From an uncultured Phycisphaeraceae bacterium (lineage in GTDB: Bacteria > Planctomycetota > Phycisphaerae > Phycisphaerales > UBA1924): 64,000 nt of DNA. Below the pieces are notes generated by a model, which ran no database searches, was not told the origin of the DNA, and was given only the letters and a program-made list of their open reading frames with translations. Positions 25,312-34,280 of this stretch are shown here, piece by piece; position 1 is the stretch's first letter; every line of letters begins with the position of its first letter. Location: NCBI GenBank assembly GCA_937899905.1, contig CALCCF010000041.1:1-64000 (forward strand), written 5' to 3'. The translations under genes were made by a program, and so were the position numbers.

Positions 25312-27096
25312 TCAGCCACACCCCGCGTCGAACGCGTTCTGGAACGCCAGGAAGTCGAACAGCGTGAGGCTGCCGTCGCCGTCGAAGTCTGCGGTGGGGT
25401 CGCCGGCGTCGAAGAGGTTCTGGAATTCGAGGAAGTCGAAGAGCGTGAGTACGCCGTCGCCGTCAAGGTCGGCCGCGCACGGCGCGGCTCCGCGTCCATA
25501 GATCACCACGCCCGCGCCGCGGCCCTCCGTTCCATCACGAAGCCCATCGGGCGCGCCGAGCACGACATCCGGCCGGCCATCCGCATTGAAGTCCCCACCA
25601 GTTGAGAGCGAGGTGCCCATCCGACTGTCCACGATTCCTTGGATTCGAACGATGCTGTCGGCGCTCGTCTCTCCAAGACTGACCGTGGCGTCGAACGGCG
25701 TCTCTCGGCCATACACGATGAATGCAGCACCCCTTCCCGCAAGGTATCCGCCGCAGTAATAGCACCCGTAGTAGTAGCCCTGGAACGGCGCGCCAACGAC
25801 GAGGTCCTCAAACCCGTCTCCGTTCACATCGCTCCCTCCGGCGACCGCTGTTCCGGTGCGCTCGTACACAGAGGCACCGGTGATACGGAAGCCATCACTC
25901 CCATCGAGATCCGCGAGCGCGATCTCGGGCGGGAAGCCAACCTCGCGACCGAAGCCCACGTACGCGTATCCCTCATACAGCAGGCCACCGCTCGGGGATC
26001 CGATCGCCACGTCATCGATGCCGTCGCCGTTGAGGTCGCCCGCCGCGGACACCGCCGCTCCGGTTTGGTCATACGGATTGGCTCCACGAATCGCAAAGCC
26101 GTTCGTGCCGTCCAATTGAGCCGTAGAGATGCTCGTGGGGAACGCATCGCGTCGCCCGAGTATGACGTACGCGGTTCCGTCCGCAACCGTGCCATCCCGA
26201 ACGCCGTACGTCGCGCCGACCACCGCGTCGTCGACTCCGTCGCCGTTGACATCGCCCGCGGCAGCCACCGAGTATCCGAGGCGACCATCGACTTCGCTCG
26301 CAGACAGTGCGAAGCCGTTGTCCCCGTCCAGCTCGGCAAGGGAGACTACCGGATCAAAGCCGTCACGCGAGCCAAACACAACGTATGCGGCGCCAACGGA
26401 GCGATCGGGGCCATCGACGAGCACCGCGCCGATGATCACGTCGTCCACGCCATCATCGTTCAGGTCGCCGACGCCGGCAACCGCGCTTCCACTGAGATCT
26501 CCTTCGCTCACACCCTGGATGCGGAATCCGTTGGTGCCATCGAGGTCGTCCGGGCTGAGTACGGCGGGAAAGCCGTCGCGCCGGCCGAAGACAACGTAGC
26601 TCTCGCCCGAATCAACGCCCGCCACATCGGCTCTCGGCGCACCGATGAGGATGTCGTCGATGCCGTCTCCGTTGACATCGCCCGCACCGCTTACTCTGCC
26701 AAGCTGATCGTCAGCAGCCGCTCCACGAATGGTGAATCCGTTTGCGCCGTTGAGTCCGATGACCGATGCCGCGATGGGAGTCCTGCCTGCAACGCCGAAG
26801 ACGACGTAGGCCTCACCCGAGCGGGCCACGCCGCCGGCATCAACACGATCGGCGCCGAAGACGACGTCATCCACACCATCCGCATTCACATCGCCGGCGA
26901 TCGCAACGCTCCCACCGAGGCCGCCGAGGACCTGCCGGCCCACGATCTGCCACGCCGTGCCCGAGGATTGCAGGCTCGCGAAGGTCTGGGAGCTTGCCCA
27001 GGGCTCTGCGAGCGGATCACCCTGTGCCATCGCCGCCACCGGCAGCCCTGCCGAGACGATCAGCACCACGCCACGCTCACCCAAACCTGCCCGCAT
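25312..27096 (-). CDS. FG-GAP repeat protein with GC-type dockerin tail (paralog A)
   Basis: The 594-residue product has a signal peptide (RGVVLIVSAGLPVAAMAQ) followed by GDPLAEPW, then about seven FG-GAP blades. Each has a Ca-binding loop such as GDVNADGVDDVVFGA or GDLNGDGIDDVAIGS and a strand such as YVVFGRRDGFP; together they predict an extracellular integrin-alpha-like propeller. The end is DLDGDGVLTLFDFLEFQNLFD and DFDGDGSLTLFDFLAFQNAFD, finishing AGCG. GGAGG six bases before ATG 27096 fixes the start; the longer frame to 27378 is antisense-like. Four close paralogs occur in the window. Ligand and role are unknown. Confidence 0.88.
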   Translation of the reverse strand: MRAGLGERGVVLIVSAGLPVAAMAQGDPLAEPWASSQTFASLQSSGTAWQIVGRQVLGGLGGSVAIAGDVNADGVDDVVFGADRVDAGGVARSGEAYVVFGVAGRTPIAASVIGLNGANGFTIRGAAADDQLGRVSGAGDVNGDGIDDILIGAPRADVAGVDSGESYVVFGRRDGFPAVLSPDDLDGTNGFRIQGVSEGDLSGSAVAGVGDLNDDGVDDVIIGAVLVDGPDRSVGAAYVVFGSRDGFDPVVSLAELDGDNGFALSASEVDGRLGYSVAAAGDVNGDGVDDAVVGATYGVRDGTVADGTAYVILGRRDAFPTSISTAQLDGTNGFAIRGANPYDQTGAAVSAAGDLNGDGIDDVAIGSPSGGLLYEGYAYVGFGREVGFPPEIALADLDGSDGFRITGASVYERTGTAVAGGSDVNGDGFEDLVVGAPFQGYYYGCYYCGGYLAGRGAAFIVYGRETPFDATVSLGETSADSIVRIQGIVDSRMGTSLSTGGDFNADGRPDVVLGAPDGLRDGTEGRGAGVVIYGRGAAPCAADLDGDGVLTLFDFLEFQNLFDAGDPTADFDGDGSLTLFDFLAFQNAFDAGCG

Positions 27097-27199
27097 CTCG
27101 CGCCTCCACCACTGTTTCGTAACTCGCTGCCTCATTCGAATACGTTGCCAGAATTGACCCGGTTGTTCACGGTCTTTCCTCGCGGCTTCACGAATCGCC

Positions 27200-28984
27200 T
27201 CAGCCGCAGCCCGCGTCGAACGCGTTCTGGAATGCCAAGAAGTCGAACAGCGTGAGGCTACCGTCGCCGTCGAAGTCGGCGAGGGGGTCGCCGGCGTCGA
27301 AGAGGTTCTGGAATGCCAGGAAGTCGAAGAGCGTGAGTTCGCCATCGCCGTCGAGGTCTGCAGGGCATGCGGGCGCACGCCCGAAGACGACGTACCCGTT
27401 GTTTATCTGGTTGTAGCCCTTGAACATCATGTCATCGATGCCGTCGCCGTTGATATCCGTTCCACCCGCGACCTGCGTTCCGAAGTAGATACCGTCGGCA
27501 TTCCCGTCAAACCGAATTGCCGACTGACCATCGGGGTTCGTGAGATCGATGACGGGGTCGAACCCGTCGCCACGCCCGAAGACGACGTAGGCGGCACCCC
27601 GCCCGTAGTCGAAGTACCCTCCGACGCGAGTGGTGCCACGGGATTCTGCGCCGATGAGCACGTCGCCGAACCCATCGCCATTGACATCGCCCGCGAATCG
27701 CACCGTGCTGCCACTCTGGCCGTTGTCGCCATCGACACGCACGCCATCGGTCCCGTCGAGCGTCGACACGTCCAGACGCTCTGGAAAACCGTCGGTTCGA
27801 CCGAAGACGATGAACGACCGGCCACCGGACAGCAGTGGTGGAATGGCAGAGCCGGCGGAACGCGATGAGACGACGAGGTCGTCGACACCATCGCCGTTGA
27901 CGTCGCCGCCGATCGCGTGGATCGGTCCGAGCGGTACACCAGGCCCGCCCTCGATCACGAAGCCGTCCGCACCGTCGATGTCATCGGTGTCCAGGTCGGC
28001 CTCGAAGACGCCATCGGCCCGGCCATAGAGAGCCCACGCCACGCCGTCGCGCAGCGAGCCAAAGAGCACGTCGTCGACGCCGTCGCCATTTACATCGCCG
28101 CCATCGGTCACCGAGCGCGAGAACCACCCCATCTGCTGGTTCTCAATCTGACCATTGAATCGGAACCCGTTCGTTCCGTCGAGGTCGCTCCCCGAGACAA
28201 CGGCGGGGAACGGATCGGTGCCGCCAAAAAAGATGTACGCCCGGCCCGCATCGACGCGACCGTCGACGTCCTCCCATCTCGCGAAGACGCCGATGTCATT
28301 GGTCCCGTCGCCATTCAGGTCTCCGACGGTAGCGACGATGGCGCCGAAGCCTGCTCGACCAACAACCTGATCGCTGGCGATGGGTTCGAGCAGGAAGCCG
28401 TTGGAACCGTCGAGGTCGCGAAGGTCGACCACCGATGGGAAGCCGCCAGACGCCGCGTCGCGCCCAAAGACCACGTAGGCCCTGCCGTGCCAGTCCGCGC
28501 CCGGTTCGCCCGAGCCATACCCGCCCCGCCCGGGAGCGCCGATGACCATATCGTCCAGGCCGTCGCCGTTGACATCACCCGCGCCCGCGGGTGCGACGAG
28601 GCCGTCAAACGCGATGAAGCTCTCGAGTCGGAACCCGTCCGTTCCGTCGAGGTCATCGAGGATAACGGGGTTGGCAAACCCGTCGGCGCTGCCGAAGATG
28701 ACGAACGCGACGCCGGCCTTCTCGGGGCCTGGCCCGGAGTATGGCACATCACCGACCGCGATGTCGCCAAATCCGTCACCGTTGATGTCGCCGATCAGTT
28801 CGATGACGTTCGTACCGACGTCCCGGCCTCCAAAGCGAAAGCCGGTGACGCCGTCCGTGAGGGTGTCGATGGTGCTGATCGCCTCGAACGGTTCGCGCAG
28901 TGGGTCGCCCTGGGCCATCGCCGCCATCGGCAATCCGGCCGCCACGATCAGAATCGCTGCGTGGTTCGTATTCCGATCTCGCAC
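27200..28984 (-). CDS. FG-GAP repeat protein with GC-type dockerin tail (paralog B)
   Basis: A 594-residue secreted FG-GAP propeller protein. The start is GTG at 28984, preceded by GAGGAGG six bases away; the upstream ATG at 29041 lacks this signal. After the signal peptide (AAILIVAAGLPMAAMAQ) comes GDPLREPF, shared with its neighbours. Ca-loops such as GDINGDGFGDIAVGD and GDVNGDGVDDLVVSS recur about every 60-75 residues. The dockerin-like end matches paralog C in protein sequence up to its last residues and closes with AGCG. It lies 103 bp from the start of paralog A. Confidence 0.88.
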   Translation of the reverse strand: MRDRNTNHAAILIVAAGLPMAAMAQGDPLREPFEAISTIDTLTDGVTGFRFGGRDVGTNVIELIGDINGDGFGDIAVGDVPYSGPGPEKAGVAFVIFGSADGFANPVILDDLDGTDGFRLESFIAFDGLVAPAGAGDVNGDGLDDMVIGAPGRGGYGSGEPGADWHGRAYVVFGRDAASGGFPSVVDLRDLDGSNGFLLEPIASDQVVGRAGFGAIVATVGDLNGDGTNDIGVFARWEDVDGRVDAGRAYIFFGGTDPFPAVVSGSDLDGTNGFRFNGQIENQQMGWFSRSVTDGGDVNGDGVDDVLFGSLRDGVAWALYGRADGVFEADLDTDDIDGADGFVIEGGPGVPLGPIHAIGGDVNGDGVDDLVVSSRSAGSAIPPLLSGGRSFIVFGRTDGFPERLDVSTLDGTDGVRVDGDNGQSGSTVRFAGDVNGDGFGDVLIGAESRGTTRVGGYFDYGRGAAYVVFGRGDGFDPVIDLTNPDGQSAIRFDGNADGIYFGTQVAGGTDINGDGIDDMMFKGYNQINNGYVVFGRAPACPADLDGDGELTLFDFLAFQNLFDAGDPLADFDGDGSLTLFDFLAFQNAFDAGCG

Positions 28985-29083
28985 CGCGAGCCTCCTCTTC
29001 CCTTGGACCAGACTAATCTTGTAGACGGACGACTTGAACACGATGCCGCGTTCATGTGGGTTTCTTCAGTCTTCACATCCTCG

Positions 29084-30844
29084 CTACGGGCGGCCCGTAT
29101 CGAAGGCGTTCTGGAAGGCGAGGAAGTCGAAGAGTGTGAGACTGCCGTCGCCGTCGAAGTCGGCGAGGGGGTCGCCGGCGTCGAAGAGGTTCTGGAAGGC
29201 GAGGAAGTCAAAGAGCGTGAGTTCGCCATCGCCGTCGAGGTCGGCGACGCAAGGGACCGACCGACCGAAGATGACGTGGGCGCTCCCGGTCCTCGATGTG
29301 GCGAAGGGCTGGCCGACCACCATGTCATTGCGTCCGTCGCCGTTCACATCGCCCGCGCTATCGACGGACCAGCCGCTCTGTCCCGAACCGGAGCCGATGA
29401 CGACGAAGCCACGCGTTCCCTCGATGGTGTCGAGGCTGAGCTGGTCGTCGAAGCCGTCGGAGCGTCCGTAGATGACGTAGGTAGCGCCCTTGCCGAACCG
29501 GCCGTAGCAGCCGCTTCCGTACCTGACGCACCTCCAGCCGAACAGGCGAGCACCAACGATGACGTCGTCGAGCCCATCGCCGTTGACGTCGCCGGCCGGG
29601 CCGACGGAGCTCCCGCTTTGGATCGCCTCGGAGCGAGCCTCGATGCGGAAGCCCCGATCGCCAGTGAGTTCTGAGGCAGAGATGGCCGCATCGAATGGGC
29701 CGGCCTTGCCGAACATCACAAATGAACGGCCGCGTTGGTAGTACTCGTAGTACGAGCCCTGTCGGACCGAGCTCGCGATGATGTCGTCAAATCCATCGCC
29801 GTTTACATCGCCGGCTGATGCGACTGCGTGGCCGAGGCCTCGGCCGAAGGACGGGTTGATACGGAAGCCATCAGAGCCATCGAGGCTGCTGAGTTGCACC
29901 TGCGGGCTAAAGCTCCCTGAGCGACCGAAGATGACATCCACGCCGCCCTGATCAACGCCGCGGCCCAGGATCATGTCTGGGATGCCGTCGCCGTTGATAT
30001 CGCCCGCGCTTGCGACGGCATCGGTCGAGCGGCTGAGGTTCGATGCGTCGGGGATGATGAACCCGGTCTCGCCATCGAGTTCGTTCTGGTCGACGACGGC
30101 GGGAAACCCGTCTTCGCGTCCGAACACCACGTACGCCCGGCCTCGCCCCGGTTCGCCGATCATGACGTCGCTAGTTCCATCACCGTTGACATCGCCGACG
30201 CCGGCCACCGACCAACCAAATTGGGCACGCTCGGTCTCGCTCCGCATCCGGAAACCGTCGGAGCCATCCAGTGCGGTCAGGTCGACCTCTTCGGGGAAGC
30301 CGTCGGCCCTTCCGAACAGGACATAGACCTCGCCAGCGGAGGCACCGGGGCCGTAAGGAACAACTGGATTGCCGAAAATCACGTCATCGATGCCATCGCC
30401 GTTGACGTCTCCGGCTGGTGCGACGGAAGGAGAGACGAAGGACGCACCCGTGCTGCGACTAATGGCCGCGAAGCCCTGATCTCCCAGAACATCGACCACG
30501 GATCGAGTCTGGGACACTGCTTCGCGACTGCCATAAACGATGAACACCCGGGACAAGTCGTACCCACCCGTGCCCGACCCGGATATGGCCGTGACGGCGA
30601 GGTCATCGATGCCGTCGGCGTTGATGTCACCGACGCCCGCGACGTCCGAGCCGACGAAGTCCCGATCGAGCGTTCCGACGATGGCGAATCCGCTCTGGCC
30701 ATCCAGTTCCGTGAGATCCCATCGTGCCGGGAACGGCTCGGTGAGCGGGTCGCCCTGGCCCATCGCCGCCACCGGCCAACCGGCCGCCGCCACAAGCACC
30801 GTCACGCCCAACGCCGCCGCTCGCTCGTTGTTCCGTCCGCGCAT
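29084..30844 (-). CDS. FG-GAP repeat protein with altered GC-type dockerin tail (paralog C)
   Basis: A 586-residue secreted FG-GAP propeller with signal peptide (VTVLVAAAGWPVAAMGQ), GDPLTEPF, and repeated blades such as GDINADGIDDLAVTA and GDVNGDGTSDVMIGE. GGAGG six bases before ATG 30844 fixes the start. The terminal EF-hand pair matches paralog B, but the protein ends FDTGRP instead of FDAGCG: the codon that should be TGC (Cys) reads CGC (Arg). If the terminal Gly-Cys is needed for anchoring, this paralog would no longer be attached. That consequence is inference; the residue change is read directly. Confidence 0.87.
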   Translation of the reverse strand: MRGRNNERAAALGVTVLVAAAGWPVAAMGQGDPLTEPFPARWDLTELDGQSGFAIVGTLDRDFVGSDVAGVGDINADGIDDLAVTAISGSGTGGYDLSRVFIVYGSREAVSQTRSVVDVLGDQGFAAISRSTGASFVSPSVAPAGDVNGDGIDDVIFGNPVVPYGPGASAGEVYVLFGRADGFPEEVDLTALDGSDGFRMRSETERAQFGWSVAGVGDVNGDGTSDVMIGEPGRGRAYVVFGREDGFPAVVDQNELDGETGFIIPDASNLSRSTDAVASAGDINGDGIPDMILGRGVDQGGVDVIFGRSGSFSPQVQLSSLDGSDGFRINPSFGRGLGHAVASAGDVNGDGFDDIIASSVRQGSYYEYYQRGRSFVMFGKAGPFDAAISASELTGDRGFRIEARSEAIQSGSSVGPAGDVNGDGLDDVIVGARLFGWRCVRYGSGCYGRFGKGATYVIYGRSDGFDDQLSLDTIEGTRGFVVIGSGSGQSGWSVDSAGDVNGDGRNDMVVGQPFATSRTGSAHVIFGRSVPCVADLDGDGELTLFDFLAFQNLFDAGDPLADFDGDGSLTLFDFLAFQNAFDTGRP

Positions 30845-30944
30845 CGCGCACCTCCATCGCATTGTCATCTACCGACTCTGCGAATAAATTACCAGAAACG
30901 GCGCGGGTTGTCAAGGTGTTTTTATCGGGTCTTCGCGAATCTTC

Positions 30945-32864
30945 TTAGCCGCAGCCCGCGTCGAAGGCGTTCTGGAAGGCCAAGAAGTCGAACAGCGTGA
31001 GTCGGCCGTCGCCGTCGAAGTCGGCAACGGGGTCGCCGGCGTCGAACAGGTTCTGGAACTCAAGGAAGTCGAACAGGGTGAGGCGGCCATCGCCGTCGAG
31101 GTCTGCTTGGCACGCCGCGCCTCGGCCGTAGACGATGTACGCCGCGCCGGTGAAGTCGAAGGGCGTGGGCGAGACGCCCGGGGCACCGATGACGAGGTCG
31201 CGGCGTCCATCACCGTTGATGTCTGTTGGCATGGTGTTGCTGCCGGCCACGCCGGTACGCAGGATGTGACCCGTGCCCGGTGCATCGAAGTATGCGCCCC
31301 TGCCTTCGGCCGCGAGTTCATCGGGCTCCAACTCGGGGTCGAATGGTCCGGCCGAAGCCACATCGCGCCCCAGCAGCAGGAACGCGTCGCTCTCGCCGGG
31401 CATCGCGATGATCAGATCATCGAGGCCGTCATCTGTGACGTCTCCTGCGGCGCTGACGGTGAACCCGGCCATCGCGCGCTGTGACGGGCCGCTGAGGACG
31501 AAGCCATCATCGATGCTGAGGCTGTCAAGGGCCATCGACGCGGGGAACGACGAACCCGAAGCTCGCCCGAAGACGACGTACACGCGGCCATGATCGGTGC
31601 CGGGCCAAGACGTGGATCCGTACCGAGTGTGGCTCGCGCCCGGAGCGCCGAATGCGAGGTCCGCGATGCCGTCGCCGTTGAGGTCTCCCGCGCCACAGAC
31701 CGATGCGCCAAGGCGCGCGTCGAAGTTCGTGATGTCGAGCGCGAATCCCCGTGTGCCGTCGAGCGTGGAGAGTTGCAGCTCGTCTGAGAACGGATCTCCG
31801 GCGCCTCGTCCGAAGACCACGTGCGCCCGGCCGCCGTTCACGGAGTAGCACTCGTACGGATCGCCCCCATAGCAATACTGCTGCCGGTTGGCCCCGCTCG
31901 AACCGATGGCGATGTCATTGAACCCATCACCATTGATGTCGCCGACGCCGGCGACCGAGCGACCCGCCCGATCGAACGAATCGGCACCGACGATCCTCAG
32001 TCCCTCGTCGGGCGGCAGGGTGTCCAGCTCAAGTTCGGCGGGGAAGCCGCCGACGCGCCCGAAGACCACGTACACCGCGCCAGGAGATCCAAACGGCCGT
32101 CCACCCAGGTTGTTCGGAGAGCCGAGCGCGAGGTCATCGATGCCATCGCCGTTCACATCTCCGAGTCCGGCGACGCTCGCGCCGACCTGTGCGCAGTGCG
32201 TTCCGCTGCTAATGGGCTGGCACACGTCGGGAATCTGGAAGCCCGCTACGCCGTCGAGATCCTCGACAACGAGCCGATCCGGGAACGCCTCACCGCCGCC
32301 CGAAACATCACGCCCGAAGATGACGGCGGCGCCACCCATGCCGGACGACGAGTACTGGTGCGTGCCCGAGTCGCCGATCACCAGGTCGTCGAGCCCGTCG
32401 CCGTTGATGTCGCCCGCGGCCGAAACCGCGTAGCCCATCGGCCGCTCCGGATCGATCGATCCGATGCGGAATCCGTCCGAGCCATCGAGTGACGCCAGGT
32501 CGATGTCGGCATCGAGCCCGCCAACGCGCCCGAAGACGACGTAGGCCTCGCCGCCGCGGCGGAACCGGCGGTAGCCCTCGCTCGCGAGCGCGCCGATGGC
32601 GACGTCCGCGAGGCCATCGCCGTTGAGGTCGCCCGCGATGGCCACCGAGAATCCGAGCTTCTCGAATTCACTGAGCCCTAACGCGGAAGCGCCGAGCGAG
32701 CCATCGCCACCGGCGGCCGACGAGAGCGTTTCCAGGTCGAGCCGTTCGGGGAAGGGCTGGGCCAGCGGGTCGCCCTGGGCCAGAGCCGGTCCGGTCGCGA
32801 TCGCGAGGCCGGAAACGGCGAGGAGTGTGCGGGTCTGAGACGGCGTCGATCCGTGGCGTGGCAT
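30945..32864 (-). CDS. FG-GAP repeat protein with GC-type dockerin tail (paralog D)
   Basis: A 639-residue member of the same family with signal peptide (LLAVSGLAIATGPALAQ) and GDPLAQPF directly after it. Blades include GDLNGDGLADVAIGA, GDVNGDGIDDLALGS and GDINGDGFNDIAIGS, followed by strands like YVVFGRVGGFP. Compared with A-C it carries longer insertions between blades, including two Cys-containing ones (CQPISSGTHC, QYCYGGDPYEC) that could form disulfides outside the cell. It ends with the twin EF-hand segment and AGCG. AGGGGGA just upstream of ATG 32864 supports the start. Confidence 0.87.
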   Translation of the reverse strand: MPRHGSTPSQTRTLLAVSGLAIATGPALAQGDPLAQPFPERLDLETLSSAAGGDGSLGASALGLSEFEKLGFSVAIAGDLNGDGLADVAIGALASEGYRRFRRGGEAYVVFGRVGGLDADIDLASLDGSDGFRIGSIDPERPMGYAVSAAGDINGDGLDDLVIGDSGTHQYSSSGMGGAAVIFGRDVSGGGEAFPDRLVVEDLDGVAGFQIPDVCQPISSGTHCAQVGASVAGLGDVNGDGIDDLALGSPNNLGGRPFGSPGAVYVVFGRVGGFPAELELDTLPPDEGLRIVGADSFDRAGRSVAGVGDINGDGFNDIAIGSSGANRQQYCYGGDPYECYSVNGGRAHVVFGRGAGDPFSDELQLSTLDGTRGFALDITNFDARLGASVCGAGDLNGDGIADLAFGAPGASHTRYGSTSWPGTDHGRVYVVFGRASGSSFPASMALDSLSIDDGFVLSGPSQRAMAGFTVSAAGDVTDDGLDDLIIAMPGESDAFLLLGRDVASAGPFDPELEPDELAAEGRGAYFDAPGTGHILRTGVAGSNTMPTDINGDGRRDLVIGAPGVSPTPFDFTGAAYIVYGRGAACQADLDGDGRLTLFDFLEFQNLFDAGDPVADFDGDGRLTLFDFLAFQNAFDAGCG

Positions 32865-33011
32865 GGCGGTCCCCCTGCAGCCCATAGTCTACCGGAGGAG
32901 GGCGGGCGTCCCAAGGGCATTTTGGGGGTGGAGGCCCGGACCCGCGGCGCGCGAAACGGCGATCCCGTCCATCGCGGTTTCCGGGATCACGTGGATCGAT
33001 AAGGGGCCGCC

Positions 33012-33230
33012 CTAGCACCCGGCGTCGAAGGCGTTCTGGAAGGCGAGGAAGTCGAAGAGGGTGAGGGCGCCGTCGCCGTCGAAGTCGGCAACCGCGACAC
33101 CAACGGGCCAGAGCCCGGCGTCTCGCACCACCTTGGGTGCGAAGATCTCGATGGGGTCGCAGTCCTTGGCGAGCGTGATTGCAGGAAGGGCGACGGCGAG
33201 TGCTGCTCCAGCGAGGCGGGTGGCGGGCAT
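33012..33230 (-). CDS. Miniature secreted protein: signal peptide plus one dockerin half ending in GC
   Basis: Only 72 residues. ATG 33230 is preceded by GAGGAG. A signal peptide (LAGAALAVALPAITLAKDC) is followed by a short stretch, APKVVRDAGLWPVGVAVADFDGDG, that looks like the opening of an FG-GAP/VCBS repeat, and then directly by ALTLFDFLAFQNAFDAGC. The junction falls at DFDGDG, a sequence shared by FG-GAP Ca-loops and dockerin loops, so the gene looks like the product of an internal deletion between two such coding repeats. It may still be exported. A functional small protein and a deletion relic are both possible. Confidence 0.65.
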   Translation of the reverse strand: MPATRLAGAALAVALPAITLAKDCDPIEIFAPKVVRDAGLWPVGVAVADFDGDGALTLFDFLAFQNAFDAGC

Positions 33231-33298
33231 CTCGGGGCTCCTCTGGGCCGCACCATACCAGCAACCGACGGTTCGTGCAAGAGGAACCCAAGCGGCGA

Positions 33299-33550
33299 GG
33301 CATTCACCGGATCGACGAGGGCACGCATCGCCGCTCTCTGGGAGGCACCGGCGGCCCGCGTGGCCACCAACCGAGTTTCGCAGGACATCAGCCAAGCCCA
33401 CCGCGCCACTATGGAGGCCCCCGATGCCATCACCGCGTCCTTACTTGCCCTCACCGAAGCCCCCGAAACGATCACCGGCGCAACGGACGAAGCCACCGCG
33501 GGCTTCCGCGGCATCATCGGAGCCTTCCATGCAACCACCGAAGAGCGCGC
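33299..33550. repeat. Degenerate 21-bp tandem repeat array 1 (about 12 units)
   Basis: Starting at 33299 the sequence divides into twelve 21-bp units, for example TGCCATCACCGCGTCCTTAC and TGCCCTCACCGAAGCCCCCG (first 20 bases of each). The best-conserved core is GCCATCACCG at unit positions 2-11: C at 7 and A at 8 occur in ten of the twelve units. All plus-strand frames stay open and show 7-residue periodicity (such as MEAPDAI / LTEAPET / TGATDEA). No start signal or known protein supports coding. The array lies in the 510-bp gap between the miniature dockerin gene and the 179-residue unknown gene. The rest of the gap shows nothing recognisable. Confidence 0.7.
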
Positions 33551-33740
33551 GCGCTCGATTCTTCGGACCTTGCGGGCGTTCTCGGACGCCGGACGCGCAC
33601 GGGTTGCGCGATCGGCGGCATTCGGCGTCGAGTTCGGCCTCGGATTGAACCCCTGCGCTCATAGCCCGGACATCGCATCTGGCCATCTCACGCCGTCGAG
33701 GCAATCTTGGTTTTCGGATTGGGGGTCCGACATCGCCGTG

Positions 33741-34280
33741 TCAGGAGTTCGCGTCGTCACGGTCTGCGGCCTCGCCGCCCACCGATGCGGTGGCGTCCAC
33801 CTTGAACCAGCGGCCGAAGCGGACGCAGACCTTCGCGGATCCGCGGATGCTTGCGATGAGGGTGTCAGTTGCCGAATCAGCAAGCTGCTTTACCGCTGTG
33901 GACAGGTCGTCGAGTGCGCCCAGATGGATCTGTGTCCGGCTCGCCTTCCAGCCGTCGGGTGACTCGATCTTCGCGCGATCGATGCGAGTGCGTACCCGCT
34001 CGTCCGCTTCGGGCATCACCCTGTCGGCGATCTGTCGGATGTCTCGCGATCGTGTTGTTGGCGTGGTCGGCTCGGGCGGATGCTCGGCGGCCTTGGCATC
34101 GAGACCGAGTTCCTCTAGCCGACGCCTCAGATGATACTCGATCGACTTGAGCCGGCGAATCTCCTCGGCGTCGGCGGGCGATGTGCCGTCGGCGTTGTCC
34201 TTCGGACCGAGCCGGAATTCGTTGAATTCGCCGGGCTCGGCGTCGTCGCGCGGTGGGTCGCCGGGAGGGTGCTCGCTCAT
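33741..34280 (-). CDS. Hypothetical protein, 179 residues
   Basis: I do not recognise the family. The protein has an acidic, Pro-rich first 35 residues, a charged probably helical stretch (EEIRRLKSIEYHLRRRLEELG, about 40-60), and a second half that ends in RFGRWFKVDATASVGG. No membrane segment or signal peptide is seen. Its ATG overlaps the stop of the upstream 278-residue gene (ATGA at 34277-34280), so the two are probably translated together and may act together. Confidence 0.6.
   Translation of the reverse strand: MSEHPPGDPPRDDAEPGEFNEFRLGPKDNADGTSPADAEEIRRLKSIEYHLRRRLEELGLDAKAAEHPPEPTTPTTRSRDIRQIADRVMPEADERVRTRIDRAKIESPDGWKASRTQIHLGALDDLSTAVKQLADSATDTLIASIRGSAKVCVRFGRWFKVDATASVGGEAADRDDANS

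Noticed and set aside
25639..29674. Long plus-strand open frames (several hundred codons) opposite the FG-GAP genes
   Set aside because: They mirror the repeats of the minus-strand genes, lack starts with ribosome binding sites, and have no recognisable domains; the minus-strand frames carry signal peptides and Ca-loop motifs.
33299..33550. CRISPR array interpretation of the 21-bp-period repeats
   Set aside because: The units are directly adjacent without spacers and too degenerate; no cas genes are present.
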